The translations under genes were made by a program, and so were the position numbers. From the NCBI RefSeq assembly GCF_041549525.1, contig NZ_CP157456.1:930001-994000 (forward strand): a stretch of DNA of 64,000 nt, read 5' to 3'. Below the pieces are notes generated by a model, which had not been told where the DNA came from, ran no database searches, and was given only the letters and a program-made list of their open reading frames with translations. Each line of letters begins with the position of its first letter. Position 1 is the first letter of the stretch. Shown here in pieces: positions 44,109-51,853 of the stretch. Source of the DNA: Paenarthrobacter aurescens. GTDB taxonomy: Bacteria > Actinomycetota > Actinomycetes > Actinomycetales > Micrococcaceae.

Positions 44109-44315
44109 ATGATCGGATCATTAGCCTCGTTTGCCACGAAAGTGGGCACCACCATTGCGGCCTGGATCGAGTCCGCCTACGTCCTGGACGCTCCTGGTCC
44201 GTCAGCGGAGGAGGACGGCAGCCGATTGGCGTGGTTGCCTGCCCTCAGTGGAGTCACCGTTGCCGGTGCACAGGCCATCCAATCGCATGCCGTGAGGGTA
44301 CCAACAGAGCCCTAG
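44109..44315 (+). CDS. Possible small protein in the lhgO-DUF4193 gap
   Basis: A 68-aa open frame (start MIGSLASFATKVGTTIAAWI) in the 394-bp gap after lhgO. The first 25 residues are mildly hydrophobic. No ribosome-binding site is visible and no family is recognised. The rest of the gap holds only the probable DUF4193 promoter, with a TAAACT -10-like box at 44381-44386. Confidence 0.25.
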   Translation: MIGSLASFATKVGTTIAAWIESAYVLDAPGPSAEEDGSRLAWLPALSGVTVAGAQAIQSHAVRVPTEP

Positions 44316-44440
44316 GCCCAGCCCGGAATGCTGCAGAATGTCGCGTTGGGCACAGTATTCGTTTATCTCCTGAGGTATGCCCTAAACTGCTTCACTGAGG
44401 TGCCGGAAGAGGCACTATGCAGCAACGAAAGCGAACCTCA

Positions 44441-44743
44441 ATGGCTACTGATTACGATGCCCCGCGCAAGACCGAAGAAGAGTCTCCCGCCGAATCGCTT
44501 GAGGCCCTTCAGGCATCCCGTGGAAACACTGCGCAGACCGCGGTGATCGACGTCGAGGAAAACGATACTGCCGAGGGAATTGACCTGCCCGGTGCAGATC
44601 TTTCCGGTGAAGAACTGACCGTCATTGTTGTCCCTGAGCAGTCCGACGAATTCACGTGTGGCTCCTGTTTCCTGGTCCGCCACAGGTCCCAGATTGCCTT
44701 GGAAAAGAACGGGCTTAAGTTCTGCAAGGACTGCGAAGGCTAA
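44441..44743 (+). CDS. DUF4193 family protein
   Basis: A 100-aa acidic protein beginning MATDYDAPRKTEEE, the hallmark of DUF4193, and ending with a CxxC pair plus CKDC (TCGSCFLVRHRSQIALEKNG, then FCKDCEG), a likely zinc ribbon. The family is highly conserved in actinobacteria and its function is unknown. An upstream in-frame ATG (44417) has a better AGAGG site and would add eight residues, but the conserved family start is at 44441. Confidence 0.9.
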   Translation: MATDYDAPRKTEEESPAESLEALQASRGNTAQTAVIDVEENDTAEGIDLPGADLSGEELTVIVVPEQSDEFTCGSCFLVRHRSQIALEKNGLKFCKDCEG

Positions 44744-44959
44744 AGTAACGCCCGGGTCTCGTTATCGTTGATCACGAACATGGGCGCGACGCCGCTTCAT
44801 GCGGCTGCCTTCACCCCAAAAACGGCCCTTGAATAACCCTCTTGTGACCGCAGCTTTGTGCACTTAACAGTTGTGCCCCGAAGCGGTCACAACCCACCCG
44901 CGCACCCCGTTGCACTCCTACTGTTGAAGTATCAACTTCGCCTGAAGGGGGCACAAAAA

Positions 44960-45505
44960 ATGAGGAAAATTGGAGCGGGTTTGGCAGCCGTCCTGGCAGC
45001 TGTCGGGCTCGGTCTGGCGGCACCGGGACCGGCCTCGGCCGCATCATATTGCGGAATCGCATGGGGTTCCTTGGCCAAGGCCGATCCCGACATGAGTTCC
45101 GCCAACGTCACCAATGTCCGCACGGGCCAGCAGCCCTGCTATGACCGTTTAGTCATTGACATGACCGGAAAGGTTGCCGGTTATGCCGTTCAGTACGTAC
45201 CGGTAATCACGCAGGACGCCACGGGATATCCCATCCCCGTGCTGGGCGATGCTGATCTGCAAGTGATGGTCACTGCGCCGTCCTACAACCAGTACAGCCA
45301 GCCAACCTATGAGCCGGCAGCCAAAGCCGAACTATCCAACGTCTCCGGATACCGGACCTTCCGGCAGGTGGTTTACGCGGGCAGTTTTGAGGGCACCACC
45401 AGTATTGGGCTGGGTGTCCGGGCACGGCTTCCATTCCGGGTGTTCACTTTGGACGGACCCGACGGCGGCTCGCGCCTGGTAGTGGATGTGGCCCACCGCT
45501 GGTAG
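44960..45505 (+). CDS. Secreted AMIN-like domain protein
   Basis: A 181-aa exported protein. Residues 1-29 are a Sec signal (MRKIGAGLAAVLAAVGLGLA...PASA, cleavage before ASYCG). The mature part has the AMIN-like pattern seen in actinobacterial secreted proteins (ADPDMSSANVTNVRTGQQPC, CYDRLVIDMTGKVAGYAVQY, and a closing VFTLDGPDGGSRLVVDVAHR). AMIN domains bind cell-wall glycans or localise enzymes. AAGGGGG lies about 8 nt before the chosen ATG; the open frame extends upstream without a signal-like sequence. Confidence 0.87.
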   Translation: MRKIGAGLAAVLAAVGLGLAAPGPASAASYCGIAWGSLAKADPDMSSANVTNVRTGQQPCYDRLVIDMTGKVAGYAVQYVPVITQDATGYPIPVLGDADLQVMVTAPSYNQYSQPTYEPAAKAELSNVSGYRTFRQVVYAGSFEGTTSIGLGVRARLPFRVFTLDGPDGGSRLVVDVAHRW

Positions 45506-45544
45506 CAGCTTCCCCCGGAACGCGGGAGTGCTGCCAAAGCATAC

Positions 45545-45590
45545 GAAAGCTGCCAATTCGCCGGACCTATCCGGCGAACTGGCAGCTTTC
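45545..45590. terminator. Bidirectional terminator hairpin between convergent genes
   Basis: GAAAGCTGCCA and the following TTCGCCGGA pair with TCCGGCGAA and TGGCAGCTTTC around a CCTA loop; one mismatch in 20 bp. It sits 40 bp after the AMIN-like gene and 24 bp after the APC permease stop on the other strand. Confidence 0.85.
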
Positions 45591-45613
45591 CAGCGTTTTC
45601 GTGGCTTCCGGAC

Positions 45614-47152
45614 CTACTCCGGAACCACCAGCGCCGGCGTATCCTTCCGAATGGTCTCGCCGCGGAAGAATCCGGGCCGGATTCGGGACATGATCAGCAT
45701 GACCACGGCGCCCAGGACCAGGATGCCGATGCCCAGGACGAACACGAGCCCCACACCGAAGATCTCCGAGCCGCTGCCGAACTCCGGAGCCCAGCTGTCC
45801 ACGGCGGTCTGGAGGAACACCACAAACAGTCCAACGCCGCCCACCAGCGGGCAAACGAGCCGCAGGAAGAAGTTCCTGGCGCTGGAGAAGACGCTGTTGC
45901 GGAAGTACCAAGCACAGGCGATTGCTGTGAGTCCGTAGTAGAAGCAGATCATCAGGCCCAGGGCCAGGATGGTGTCGTTCAGGACGTTTTCACTGATCAC
46001 GTGCATCACGGCGTAGAAGCCCGCGGACAGGACACCGGCCGCAATGGTGGCGAAGCCCGGCGTCGAGAACTTCTTGCTCATGTGGCTGAAGCGCTCCGGA
46101 AGGGCGCCGTAGTGCGCCATGGCCAGCAGGCTGCGGGACGGCGAGGTGAAGGTGGACTGCAGGGATGCCGCGGAGCTGGAGAGCACGGCCAGTGACATGA
46201 GGATGGCGAACGGGCCCATCACCGGTGATGCCAGTGCGGTGAAGACGTTGGCGTGGTTTTCCTCGTTGTTCAGGCCAATCCCGGTATCGCCCACTCCGGC
46301 GAACATCATGGTGGCAATGGTGACCAAGAGGTAGATGCCCAGCACTATCACTGCCGTCAATGTGCCCGCCAGGCCTGCGGTCTTCTTACCGTTGGCGGTT
46401 TCCTCGTTGACCGTGAGGCAGACGTCCCAGCCCCAGTAGACGAAGATCGACAACGAGATACCGGCGGCAATCTGCCCGAAGGTCTCAATCTTGGTGACGT
46501 CGAACCAGTCCCAGCTGAACGGCACAGCGGTCTCGGAGGTGGACCAGTTGGCGAACGCCATGGTAACGAACAGGCCAAGGACCAGCAGCTGGAAACCTAC
46601 CAAGCCGTACTGGACGATCTTGGTGGTGTGCAGGCCGCGGTAGCTGATCCACACGGCGAGCGCCACGAAGACGAAGCAGGTGGCAACGTTGAGCAGTTTG
46701 TTCGATGCCAGGTCTGCGAGTTCCGGTGAACCCGTGGCCTGTGCCAGGAACAGGTAGAAGAAGTCCACGGCCACGCCGGCCAGGTTGGACAGGACAATGA
46801 TGTTGGCGGCCAGCAAGCCCCAGCCACCCATCCATCCAACCCATGGGCCGAACGCTTTGGTGACCCAGGTGAAGGTGGTGCCGCTGTCCGGGGAGTCAGC
46901 ATTGAGCTCCCGGTAGGCCAGCGATACCAGGATCATGGGGATGAACCCGATCAGAAAAATGACGGGCAGTTGGAGCCCGACTTCGTTGACTGTTGGACCC
47001 AGCGCGCCGGTGAGCGTGTACGCGGGTGCGATGGTTGAAATGCCAAGAACGACGACGGCGAGGAGCCCCAACTGCCCCGTCTTCAGTCCCTTGCCGCTGA
47101 TCTTGTGCGACTCTGCAGCGTCATTGCCGCTGCGGCGGATTGTCTGGCTCAT
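45614..47152 (-). CDS. APC-family amino acid/polyamine permease
   Basis: A 512-aa protein with twelve or more hydrophobic spans. The first span region LGISTIAPAYTLTGALGPTV carries the G[S/I]xxG-like unwound helix of APC transporters. Later blocks are GWGLLAANIIVLSNLAGVAV and SSSAASLQSTFTSPSRSLLA. It lies 12 bp behind the agmatine-deiminase-like gene, suggesting uptake of agmatine or a related amine or amino acid. The stop is followed by a strong hairpin. Confidence 0.9.
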   Translation of the reverse strand: MSQTIRRSGNDAAESHKISGKGLKTGQLGLLAVVVLGISTIAPAYTLTGALGPTVNEVGLQLPVIFLIGFIPMILVSLAYRELNADSPDSGTTFTWVTKAFGPWVGWMGGWGLLAANIIVLSNLAGVAVDFFYLFLAQATGSPELADLASNKLLNVATCFVFVALAVWISYRGLHTTKIVQYGLVGFQLLVLGLFVTMAFANWSTSETAVPFSWDWFDVTKIETFGQIAAGISLSIFVYWGWDVCLTVNEETANGKKTAGLAGTLTAVIVLGIYLLVTIATMMFAGVGDTGIGLNNEENHANVFTALASPVMGPFAILMSLAVLSSSAASLQSTFTSPSRSLLAMAHYGALPERFSHMSKKFSTPGFATIAAGVLSAGFYAVMHVISENVLNDTILALGLMICFYYGLTAIACAWYFRNSVFSSARNFFLRLVCPLVGGVGLFVVFLQTAVDSWAPEFGSGSEIFGVGLVFVLGIGILVLGAVVMLIMSRIRPGFFRGETIRKDTPALVVPE

Positions 47153-47164
47153 GTGAGGCCCTTT

Positions 47165-48190
47165 CTAGATGGCCGAAGGCTGCTGCTGCGTAATGCAGTG
47201 GATACCGCCGCCCCGGGCGAAGAGTTCGCGCGCGTCAACACCGATCACGCGGCGTCCGGGGTAGGCGTCGGCGAGAAGGCGGAGTGCTTTCTCGTCCATG
47301 GGGTCATTGAAACTGCAGGCGATAACTCCGCCGTTGACCACGAGGTGATTGATGTAGCTGTAGTCCACAAACCCCTCGTCGTCGGTAAGTGTCTCCGGGG
47401 CGGGGACTTCGATGATGTTCCAGTCCCGGCCCGCTGCGTCATGGGTGGTGCGCAGGAAGTCGATGATCTCGCGGGAGACCGTGTAGTCCGGGTGTTCGGG
47501 GTTCTGCTGGGAGTGGACCAGAAGTGTGCCCGGGCTGGGGATCGCGGCCACAATGTCCACGTGTCCGCGGGTACCGAATTTTTCGGAGTCACGGGTGAGG
47601 CCCCGTGGAAGCCACACCACGTGCGTGGCGCCGATGGTACGGGCAAGTTCCTGCTCGATGTCCGCTTTGGTCAGGCCGGGGTTCCGGCCCTGATCAAGCT
47701 GGACAGTTTCTGTCACCAGAACGGTGCCTTCACCGTCAACCTGGATGCCGCCGCCCTCGTTGACTATCCCGGAGGGGATGTGCCGGGCGTTGGCGCGGCC
47801 ACTGATGTCCTCGGCAATGTGCGAGTCCTTGTCCCAGGTTGCCCAGTCCTGGCCGCCCCAACCGTTGAAGATCCAGTCCACGGCACCCAGTTGCCTGTTC
47901 GAATCCAGCACGAACGTCGGCCCGATGTCCCTCATCCAGGCATCGTTGAGCTCAGCGGTAATCACCTCAACGCGTGGGTCCAAGTAGCGGGCGGCTGTTT
48001 GGACGTCGTCGGGCGTTACCACCATGGTGACGGGTTCAAACTCAAGGATGGCGTTGGCAACTGCCGCCCAGGTGGAACGTGCAGCGTGGGCTTCTTCCTC
48101 CGATTCACCCAAGGTGTAGCCGCCAGTGGGGAAGGCCATCCAGACGCGGTCCTGGGGAGCCGTTTCCGATGGCATGCGCCACACACTCAC
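47165..48190 (-). CDS. Agmatine deiminase family protein
   Basis: A 341-aa enzyme of the PAD_porph/AguA family. Landmarks are NDAWMRDIGPTFVLD (about 81-95), the GGGIQVDGEGTVLVTE block, HVD in GTRGHVDIVAAIPS and the C-terminal catalytic Cys in GGGIHCITQQQP (about 329-340). It hydrolyses agmatine to N-carbamoylputrescine or a related guanidino compound, releasing ammonia. The GTG start overlaps the stop of a 46-codon upstream open frame; the permease gene follows 12 bp later. Regulation probably involves the palindrome at 48356-48380. Confidence 0.9.
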   Translation of the reverse strand: MSVWRMPSETAPQDRVWMAFPTGGYTLGESEEEAHAARSTWAAVANAILEFEPVTMVVTPDDVQTAARYLDPRVEVITAELNDAWMRDIGPTFVLDSNRQLGAVDWIFNGWGGQDWATWDKDSHIAEDISGRANARHIPSGIVNEGGGIQVDGEGTVLVTETVQLDQGRNPGLTKADIEQELARTIGATHVVWLPRGLTRDSEKFGTRGHVDIVAAIPSPGTLLVHSQQNPEHPDYTVSREIIDFLRTTHDAAGRDWNIIEVPAPETLTDDEGFVDYSYINHLVVNGGVIACSFNDPMDEKALRLLADAYPGRRVIGVDARELFARGGGIHCITQQQPSAI

Positions 48191-48327
48191 GCGGTGACTG
48201 CCTGAAGGTGTGGGGTTTTCGCTGAGCCGGGCGAGGTGTTGGGGTCCGTCGCTTGGGTTGCTTGCCGGCGTGTTGCCGGGCCGGCGGTCAGGAAAGCGGG
48301 GGCTTCCCAGTGTCTGATTTCAATCAT
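48187..48327 (-). CDS. Possible 46-aa leader peptide coupled to the deiminase gene
   Basis: An ATG at 48327, with GGAG 10 nt upstream, opens a 46-codon frame (MIEIRHWEAPAFLTAGPATR at the start) whose TGA overlaps the GTG of the deiminase gene by the four bases GTGA. The peptide is unlike any family I know. The tight coupling suggests translation of the deiminase depends on it, either as a leader or as a small protein. Confidence 0.4.
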   Translation of the reverse strand: MIEIRHWEAPAFLTAGPATRRQATQATDPNTSPGSAKTPHLQAVTA

Positions 48328-48355
48328 GGGGGGTTTACTCCGTGAGACGACTGTC

Positions 48356-48380
48356 ACTAAATGAATAGCGTTCATTTAGT
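48356..48380. promoter_or_regulatory. Perfect palindrome, TetR-type operator candidate, upstream of the deiminase/permease operon
   Basis: ACTAAATGAA (48356-48365) and TTCATTTAGT (48371-48380) are exact inverted repeats with a 5-bp spacer. It lies 166 bp before the deiminase start. No regulator gene is adjacent. The remaining gap to 48551 holds only a 22-bp tandem repeat. Confidence 0.75.
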
Positions 48381-48447
48381 ATGACGGGAGTCACCCTCAA
48401 GCGCAAGACGCCGTGTGGGGCGTCTCATTGTGTGAACCGAAATGCCC

Positions 48448-48491
48448 GGATCCCGCACTCGTTCGCCCCGGATCCCGCGCTCGTTCGTCCC
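48448..48491. repeat. 22-bp tandem repeat, two copies
   Basis: GGATCCCGCACTCGTTCGCC and the following CC are repeated as GGATCCCGCGCTCGTTCGTC plus CC, two mismatches in 22 bp. It lies between the operator palindrome and the end of the methionine aminopeptidase gene. Confidence 0.8.
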
Positions 48492-48551
48492 GCGCCCCGT
48501 TCAGCGTTGAGTCACCCGAACAAGCGGGGGAGTGCCCGGGAAATCATTGGC

Positions 48552-49325
48552 TCAGAGTGTCGGCAGGGTCAGGATCTCGGCTCCGTCCTCCGTGATGGCG
48601 ATGGTGTGCTCGCTGTGGGCCGTGCGGCAACCGGTCACACTGCGCAGGGTCCAGCCGTCGGGGTCGGTAACGAGCTGGGCGGTGTCGGCCATGACCCACG
48701 GCTCCAGGGCAAGCAGCAGTCCGGGGCGCAGCTTGTATCCCCGGCCGGGGCGGCCCATGCTGGGTACATGCGGCTCCTGGTGCATGGTGGAGCCAATGCC
48801 GTGCCCGCCAAACTCGGTGTTGACGGGGTAGCCGGCCTCGCTGAGGACTGAACCTATTGCGTAGGAGAGGTCGCCGATGCGGGCCCCGGGGCGGGCCGCC
48901 TCTATGCCTGCGCGCAATGCACGTTCGGTTGCCTCGATCATTGCGAGGCTTTCGGTCGGCTTGGACTCGCCCACTATGAAGCTGATGGCAGAGTCAGCGG
49001 CGATTCCGTCCTTCAATACCGCCAGATCCAAGGTGAGGAGGTCGCCGTCGGCCAGTTTGTAGTCCGTGGGCAGGCCGTGAAGGACGGCGTCATTGACGCC
49101 GGTGCAGATGTAGTGGCCGAAAGGGCCGCGTCCAAAGGAGGGGGCGTAGTCCACGTAGCAGGAAATACCGCCGGCCTCGAGGATCATGCTCTTAGCCCAT
49201 TGGTCGATGTCCAGGAGGTTGGTGCCCACGGTTGCCCTGCCCTTGAGGGTGTGCAAAATGTTGGCAACCAGCGCGCCGGCCTCCTTGGCGCGGCCTAGTT
49301 CTGTTCGGCTCAGAATCTCAATCAT
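48552..49325 (-). CDS. map: Type I methionine aminopeptidase
   Basis: A 257-aa pita-bread-fold metalloprotease. Metal and substrate residues can be placed: His in CTGVNDAVLHGLP, the Asp pair in LTLDLAVLKDGIAADSA, GGHGIGSTMHQEPHVPSMG, and Glu in LALEPWVM and AHSEHTIAI. It removes initiator Met from new proteins. Relative to short housekeeping MetAPs it is of normal length. The ATG at 49325 has GAGAGGT 6 nt upstream. It is divergent from a small XRE regulator gene 69 bp away. Confidence 0.92.
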   Translation of the reverse strand: MIEILSRTELGRAKEAGALVANILHTLKGRATVGTNLLDIDQWAKSMILEAGGISCYVDYAPSFGRGPFGHYICTGVNDAVLHGLPTDYKLADGDLLTLDLAVLKDGIAADSAISFIVGESKPTESLAMIEATERALRAGIEAARPGARIGDLSYAIGSVLSEAGYPVNTEFGGHGIGSTMHQEPHVPSMGRPGRGYKLRPGLLLALEPWVMADTAQLVTDPDGWTLRSVTGCRTAHSEHTIAITEDGAEILTLPTL

Positions 49326-49394
49326 GCGGGACCTCTCGTATTCATCAACCAATAACTATCCCGGCCATATTATCCCGGTATTACAATTGGAGCC

Positions 49395-49697
49395 ATGGTT
49401 AGATTGCCGCTTACACCCGCAGAGGCCGAGCGCGGACAACGCCTCGGGGCTCTACTGCGTCGTGCGCGGGGTGAGCGGTCCATGCTGGAGACGGCCCTGG
49501 ATGCGCGCGTCTCACCCGAAACGCTTCGGAAAATCGAATCAGGCCGGGTAGCCACACCCGCGTTTCCCACTGTGGCCGCGATCGCCGAGGTGCTGGGGCT
49601 TTCCCTCGATGAGGTCTGGGCAGAGATCAATCAGCAGGAACGCGTGGTTGAGCCCGGCAGCCGGCGCCGAAGCGCACGTGAATGGTTGGCTTCCTAG
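49395..49697 (+). CDS. XRE-family helix-turn-helix protein
   Basis: A 100-aa DNA-binding protein. The HTH spans about residues 16-72 (RLGALLRRARGERSMLETAL, then VSPETLRKIESGRVATPAFP and IAEVLGLSLDEVWAEIN). There is no ligand domain. It is divergent from map with a 69-bp gap and may control itself or map. Confidence 0.88.
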   Translation: MVRLPLTPAEAERGQRLGALLRRARGERSMLETALDARVSPETLRKIESGRVATPAFPTVAAIAEVLGLSLDEVWAEINQQERVVEPGSRRRSAREWLAS

Positions 49698-49714
49698 CCT
49701 CAGGTGCAAATGCC

Positions 49715-50296
49715 TCAGCGTTTGGGCCGCGCCCGCACGTGAAGCCTTTCGCCCTGCTGGCCGAACAACGTGAGAAGCTCAACCGGTTCTTTACCGGCGC
49801 TGGCAAACCAATGCGGGGTGCGGGTATCAAATTCCGCCACCTCGCCCGGCTTCAGGACAAAGTCGTTCTCGCCCAGCACCAGCCGGAGCTTGCCGTTGAG
49901 GATGTACATCCAGTCATACCCCTCATGGGATTGGGGCCGCGGTATCTCCTTTCCCGTTCCGCTCTTCAGCACCATCTTGAAGGCCTGAATGCCGCCGGGG
50001 CGTCGAGTGAGAGGGACCGCTGTTCCCCATTCGTGAACGTGCGGTTTGAGGTGAATCCGGGGATCGCCAGTTTCTGGAGCGTCAATGAGTTCTTCCAGTG
50101 GAACCTGATGAAGCCGGGCGATGGGGAGAAGCAGCTCCAGGGTGGGTTTGCGTTGACCCGATTCCAGGCGCGAGAGGGTGCTCACTGAGATCCCTGTTGC
50201 TGCCGCGGCCTCCGCGAGGGTCACGTTGCGTTGGGTCCGCATGGCACGCAGGCGAGGGCCAACGGCGTCGAGCATGGTGTTGAAATCCGAAGTCAT
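49715..50296 (-). CDS. XRE-family regulator with cupin domain
   Basis: A 193-aa protein. The HTH is at about residues 12-66 (NVTLAEAAAATGISVSTLSR, then ESGQRKPTLELLLPIARLHQ) and the cupin sensor domain at about 85-185 (GYDWMYILNGKLRLVLGEND, FVLKPGEVAEFDTRTPHWF). Such proteins sense small metabolites. It is divergent from a thioredoxin-reductase-like gene and a palindrome lies directly before its start, so it probably regulates both genes. Confidence 0.92.
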   Translation of the reverse strand: MTSDFNTMLDAVGPRLRAMRTQRNVTLAEAAAATGISVSTLSRLESGQRKPTLELLLPIARLHQVPLEELIDAPETGDPRIHLKPHVHEWGTAVPLTRRPGGIQAFKMVLKSGTGKEIPRPQSHEGYDWMYILNGKLRLVLGENDFVLKPGEVAEFDTRTPHWFASAGKEPVELLTLFGQQGERLHVRARPKR

Positions 50297-50302
50297 GCGC
50301 CC

Positions 50303-50323
50303 AGTTTGCCATATCAGCAAACT
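50303..50323. promoter_or_regulatory. Palindromic operator between the XRE-cupin and flavoprotein genes
   Basis: AGTTTGC (50303-50309) and GCAAACT (50317-50323) are perfect inverted repeats with a 7-bp spacer, starting 6 bp from the regulator start codon. A further AGCAA/TTGCT pair overlaps it. Position fits autorepression and control of the divergent flavoprotein gene. Confidence 0.7.
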
Positions 50324-50397
50324 TCCTTGCTGTTTCTCACACCACTGCTCAACCATGGAAGAAGCGGCGCAGAGCCGCTGGAAACGTGGAGGCACTG

Positions 50398-51402
50398 GTG
50401 AGTACGGAAACTAAGAACAGCCCGATAGCAGGGGAGTACGACGTCGTTGTGGTGGGAGGTGGCGCTGCCGGGCTCAGTGCGGCCGTCACGTTGGGCAGGG
50501 CGTTGCGGTCCGTGCTGGTGATCGACGCCGGCGAGCCGCGCAACGCGCCCGCGGCCGGGGTACACGGGTTCCTCTCGCGAGACGGAATCAATCCCAAGGA
50601 ACTGCTGGAGCTTGGGCGTGCCGAGGCGCTCCAATATGGCGCGGACGTGGTGTCCGGCGTCGCCGTCGGAGCACGCTCGACGGCGGAACTGGCGGACGGC
50701 GCGGATCCCGCCTTCGAGGTAAACCTGGCAGATGGCCGAACGGTCAAAGCGCGCCGGCTGCTGGTCACCACCGGACTGACGGACATCCTCCCTGCAATTG
50801 AGGGCATCCGCGAACGCTGGGGCCGTGACGTCCTGCACTGCCCTTACTGCCACGGCTGGGAAGTCAGGAACAAAGCGATCGGGATCCTGGGTTCAGTGCC
50901 AATGGCACTGCACCAGGCATTGCTGTTCCGCCAATGGAGCCCCAACATCACCTTGTTCCTCAATGACGTTGTGGAGCCCACTGAAGAGCAATGGGAGCAA
51001 TTGGCGGCCCGCTCCATCACCGTGGTGGACGGAAAGGTCCGGGCACTGGAAGTCATTGACGACTCTTTGTCCGGTGTTGAACTGGAATCGGGCAAAGTCA
51101 TCGCCGTAGAGGCAGTTGTCACAGGCCCACGATTGGAAGCGCGGTCCGGCGTCCTGGAATCCCTCGGCGTCCCGTTGGTGGAGCACCCCATGGGCGTCGG
51201 AACCCATGTTGAAGTAAATCCCCAAGGGGCAACGTCAGTGCCCGGTGTATGGGCTGCCGGAAACGTCACTGATCTGACGGGACAGGTGATGGCCTCCGCA
51301 GCCGCCGGTGTCATGGCAGGTGCCGCCATCAATGCGGATTTGATGATGGCAGAGACCCGGGCCGCTGTGGAGGACGCACGCCAAGCCGCTCTTTCCCGCT
51401 GA
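50398..51402 (+). CDS. Thioredoxin-reductase-like FAD/NAD(P) oxidoreductase
   Basis: A 334-aa flavoprotein. The FAD fold is VVVVGGGAAGLSAAVTLGRA (about 16-35); the redox-active pair is CPYC in VLHCPYCHGWEVRNK (about 142-156), followed by the NADPH region and GVWAAGNVTDLTGQVMASAA. Proteins of this group are low-homology thioredoxin reductases that may reduce a dedicated thioredoxin or oxidise dithiols in secondary metabolism. GGAGG lies 5 nt before the GTG at 50398; a GTG four codons earlier is a weaker candidate. It is divergent from the cupin regulator that likely controls it. Confidence 0.88.
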   Translation: MSTETKNSPIAGEYDVVVVGGGAAGLSAAVTLGRALRSVLVIDAGEPRNAPAAGVHGFLSRDGINPKELLELGRAEALQYGADVVSGVAVGARSTAELADGADPAFEVNLADGRTVKARRLLVTTGLTDILPAIEGIRERWGRDVLHCPYCHGWEVRNKAIGILGSVPMALHQALLFRQWSPNITLFLNDVVEPTEEQWEQLAARSITVVDGKVRALEVIDDSLSGVELESGKVIAVEAVVTGPRLEARSGVLESLGVPLVEHPMGVGTHVEVNPQGATSVPGVWAAGNVTDLTGQVMASAAAGVMAGAAINADLMMAETRAAVEDARQAALSR

Positions 51403-51477
51403 TCACAACGCACAAAAGCATCGACCTGGGGACCCTGCGCGAGGACGATTAAGGGACAGCCGTAAAGGAGGTTGGGT

Positions 51478-51690
51478 ATGTGCTACGCGTACTACGACGA
51501 CTTTGAGCGGCGCACGAAGAAGGACTCCGCGCGCAAGCCTGAAGCACGCACATCAGAAACATCCAAGGATCAGGAACCAGCACACAGCCGTCCCCGGACG
51601 GAAGGAACGCTGTGGACCTTCCTGGCCCGCCGTCGCAGGGAATCCGAGGTTTCCGCACCGAGGATCGACCGCATCCGCGAGAAAGTCTAG
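51478..51690 (+). CDS. Small hypothetical protein, 70 aa
   Basis: AAAGGAGG stands 6 nt before the ATG, a near-perfect ribosome site, supporting a real gene. The product starts MCYAYYDDFERRTKKDSARK and is basic and polar; its later segment (TLWTFLARRRRESEVSAPRI) resembles small actinobacterial proteins of unknown role. It follows the flavoprotein gene by 75 bp and is followed by a 22-bp tandem repeat and a strong terminator. Confidence 0.7.
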   Translation: MCYAYYDDFERRTKKDSARKPEARTSETSKDQEPAHSRPRTEGTLWTFLARRRRESEVSAPRIDRIREKV

Positions 51691-51711
51691 GAACTCCTGG
51701 ACCGGGTTGGA

Positions 51712-51755
51712 AAAAGGCCAAACCGCATCAACCAAAAGGCCAAACCGCATCAACC
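51712..51755. repeat. 22-bp perfect tandem repeat before a terminator
   Basis: The 22-mer AAAAGGCCAAACCGCATCAA plus CC occurs twice head to tail (51712-51733, 51734-51755), directly before the terminator hairpin. It is non-coding as far as can be seen. Confidence 0.9.
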
Positions 51756-51760
51756 AAAAG

Positions 51761-51790
51761 GAAAGGCGCTGCGCTCGCAGCGCCTTTCCT
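51761..51790. terminator. Strong terminator hairpin between convergent genes
   Basis: GAAAGGCGCTGC (51761-51772) pairs perfectly with GCAGCGCCTTTC (51777-51788) around GCTC. The flanks are A-rich on one side and T-containing on the other, so it can serve the small gene at left and the M20 gene at right. Confidence 0.85.
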
Positions 51791-51853
51791 TCGCTTAGCG
51801 CTTTCCTTGGCTTAGCGGTTCCCTTGGCTTAGTCGGCCGCAAGCTCCTGCGCC

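Noticed and set aside
47105..48205. Plus-strand open frame (366 codons) opposite the deiminase gene
   Set aside because: The minus frame carries the catalytic GGGIHCITQQ block; the plus frame has no recognisable feature.
48448..51755. Tandem repeats at 48448 and 51712 as CRISPR units
   Set aside because: Only two adjacent copies each, without spacers or cas genes.
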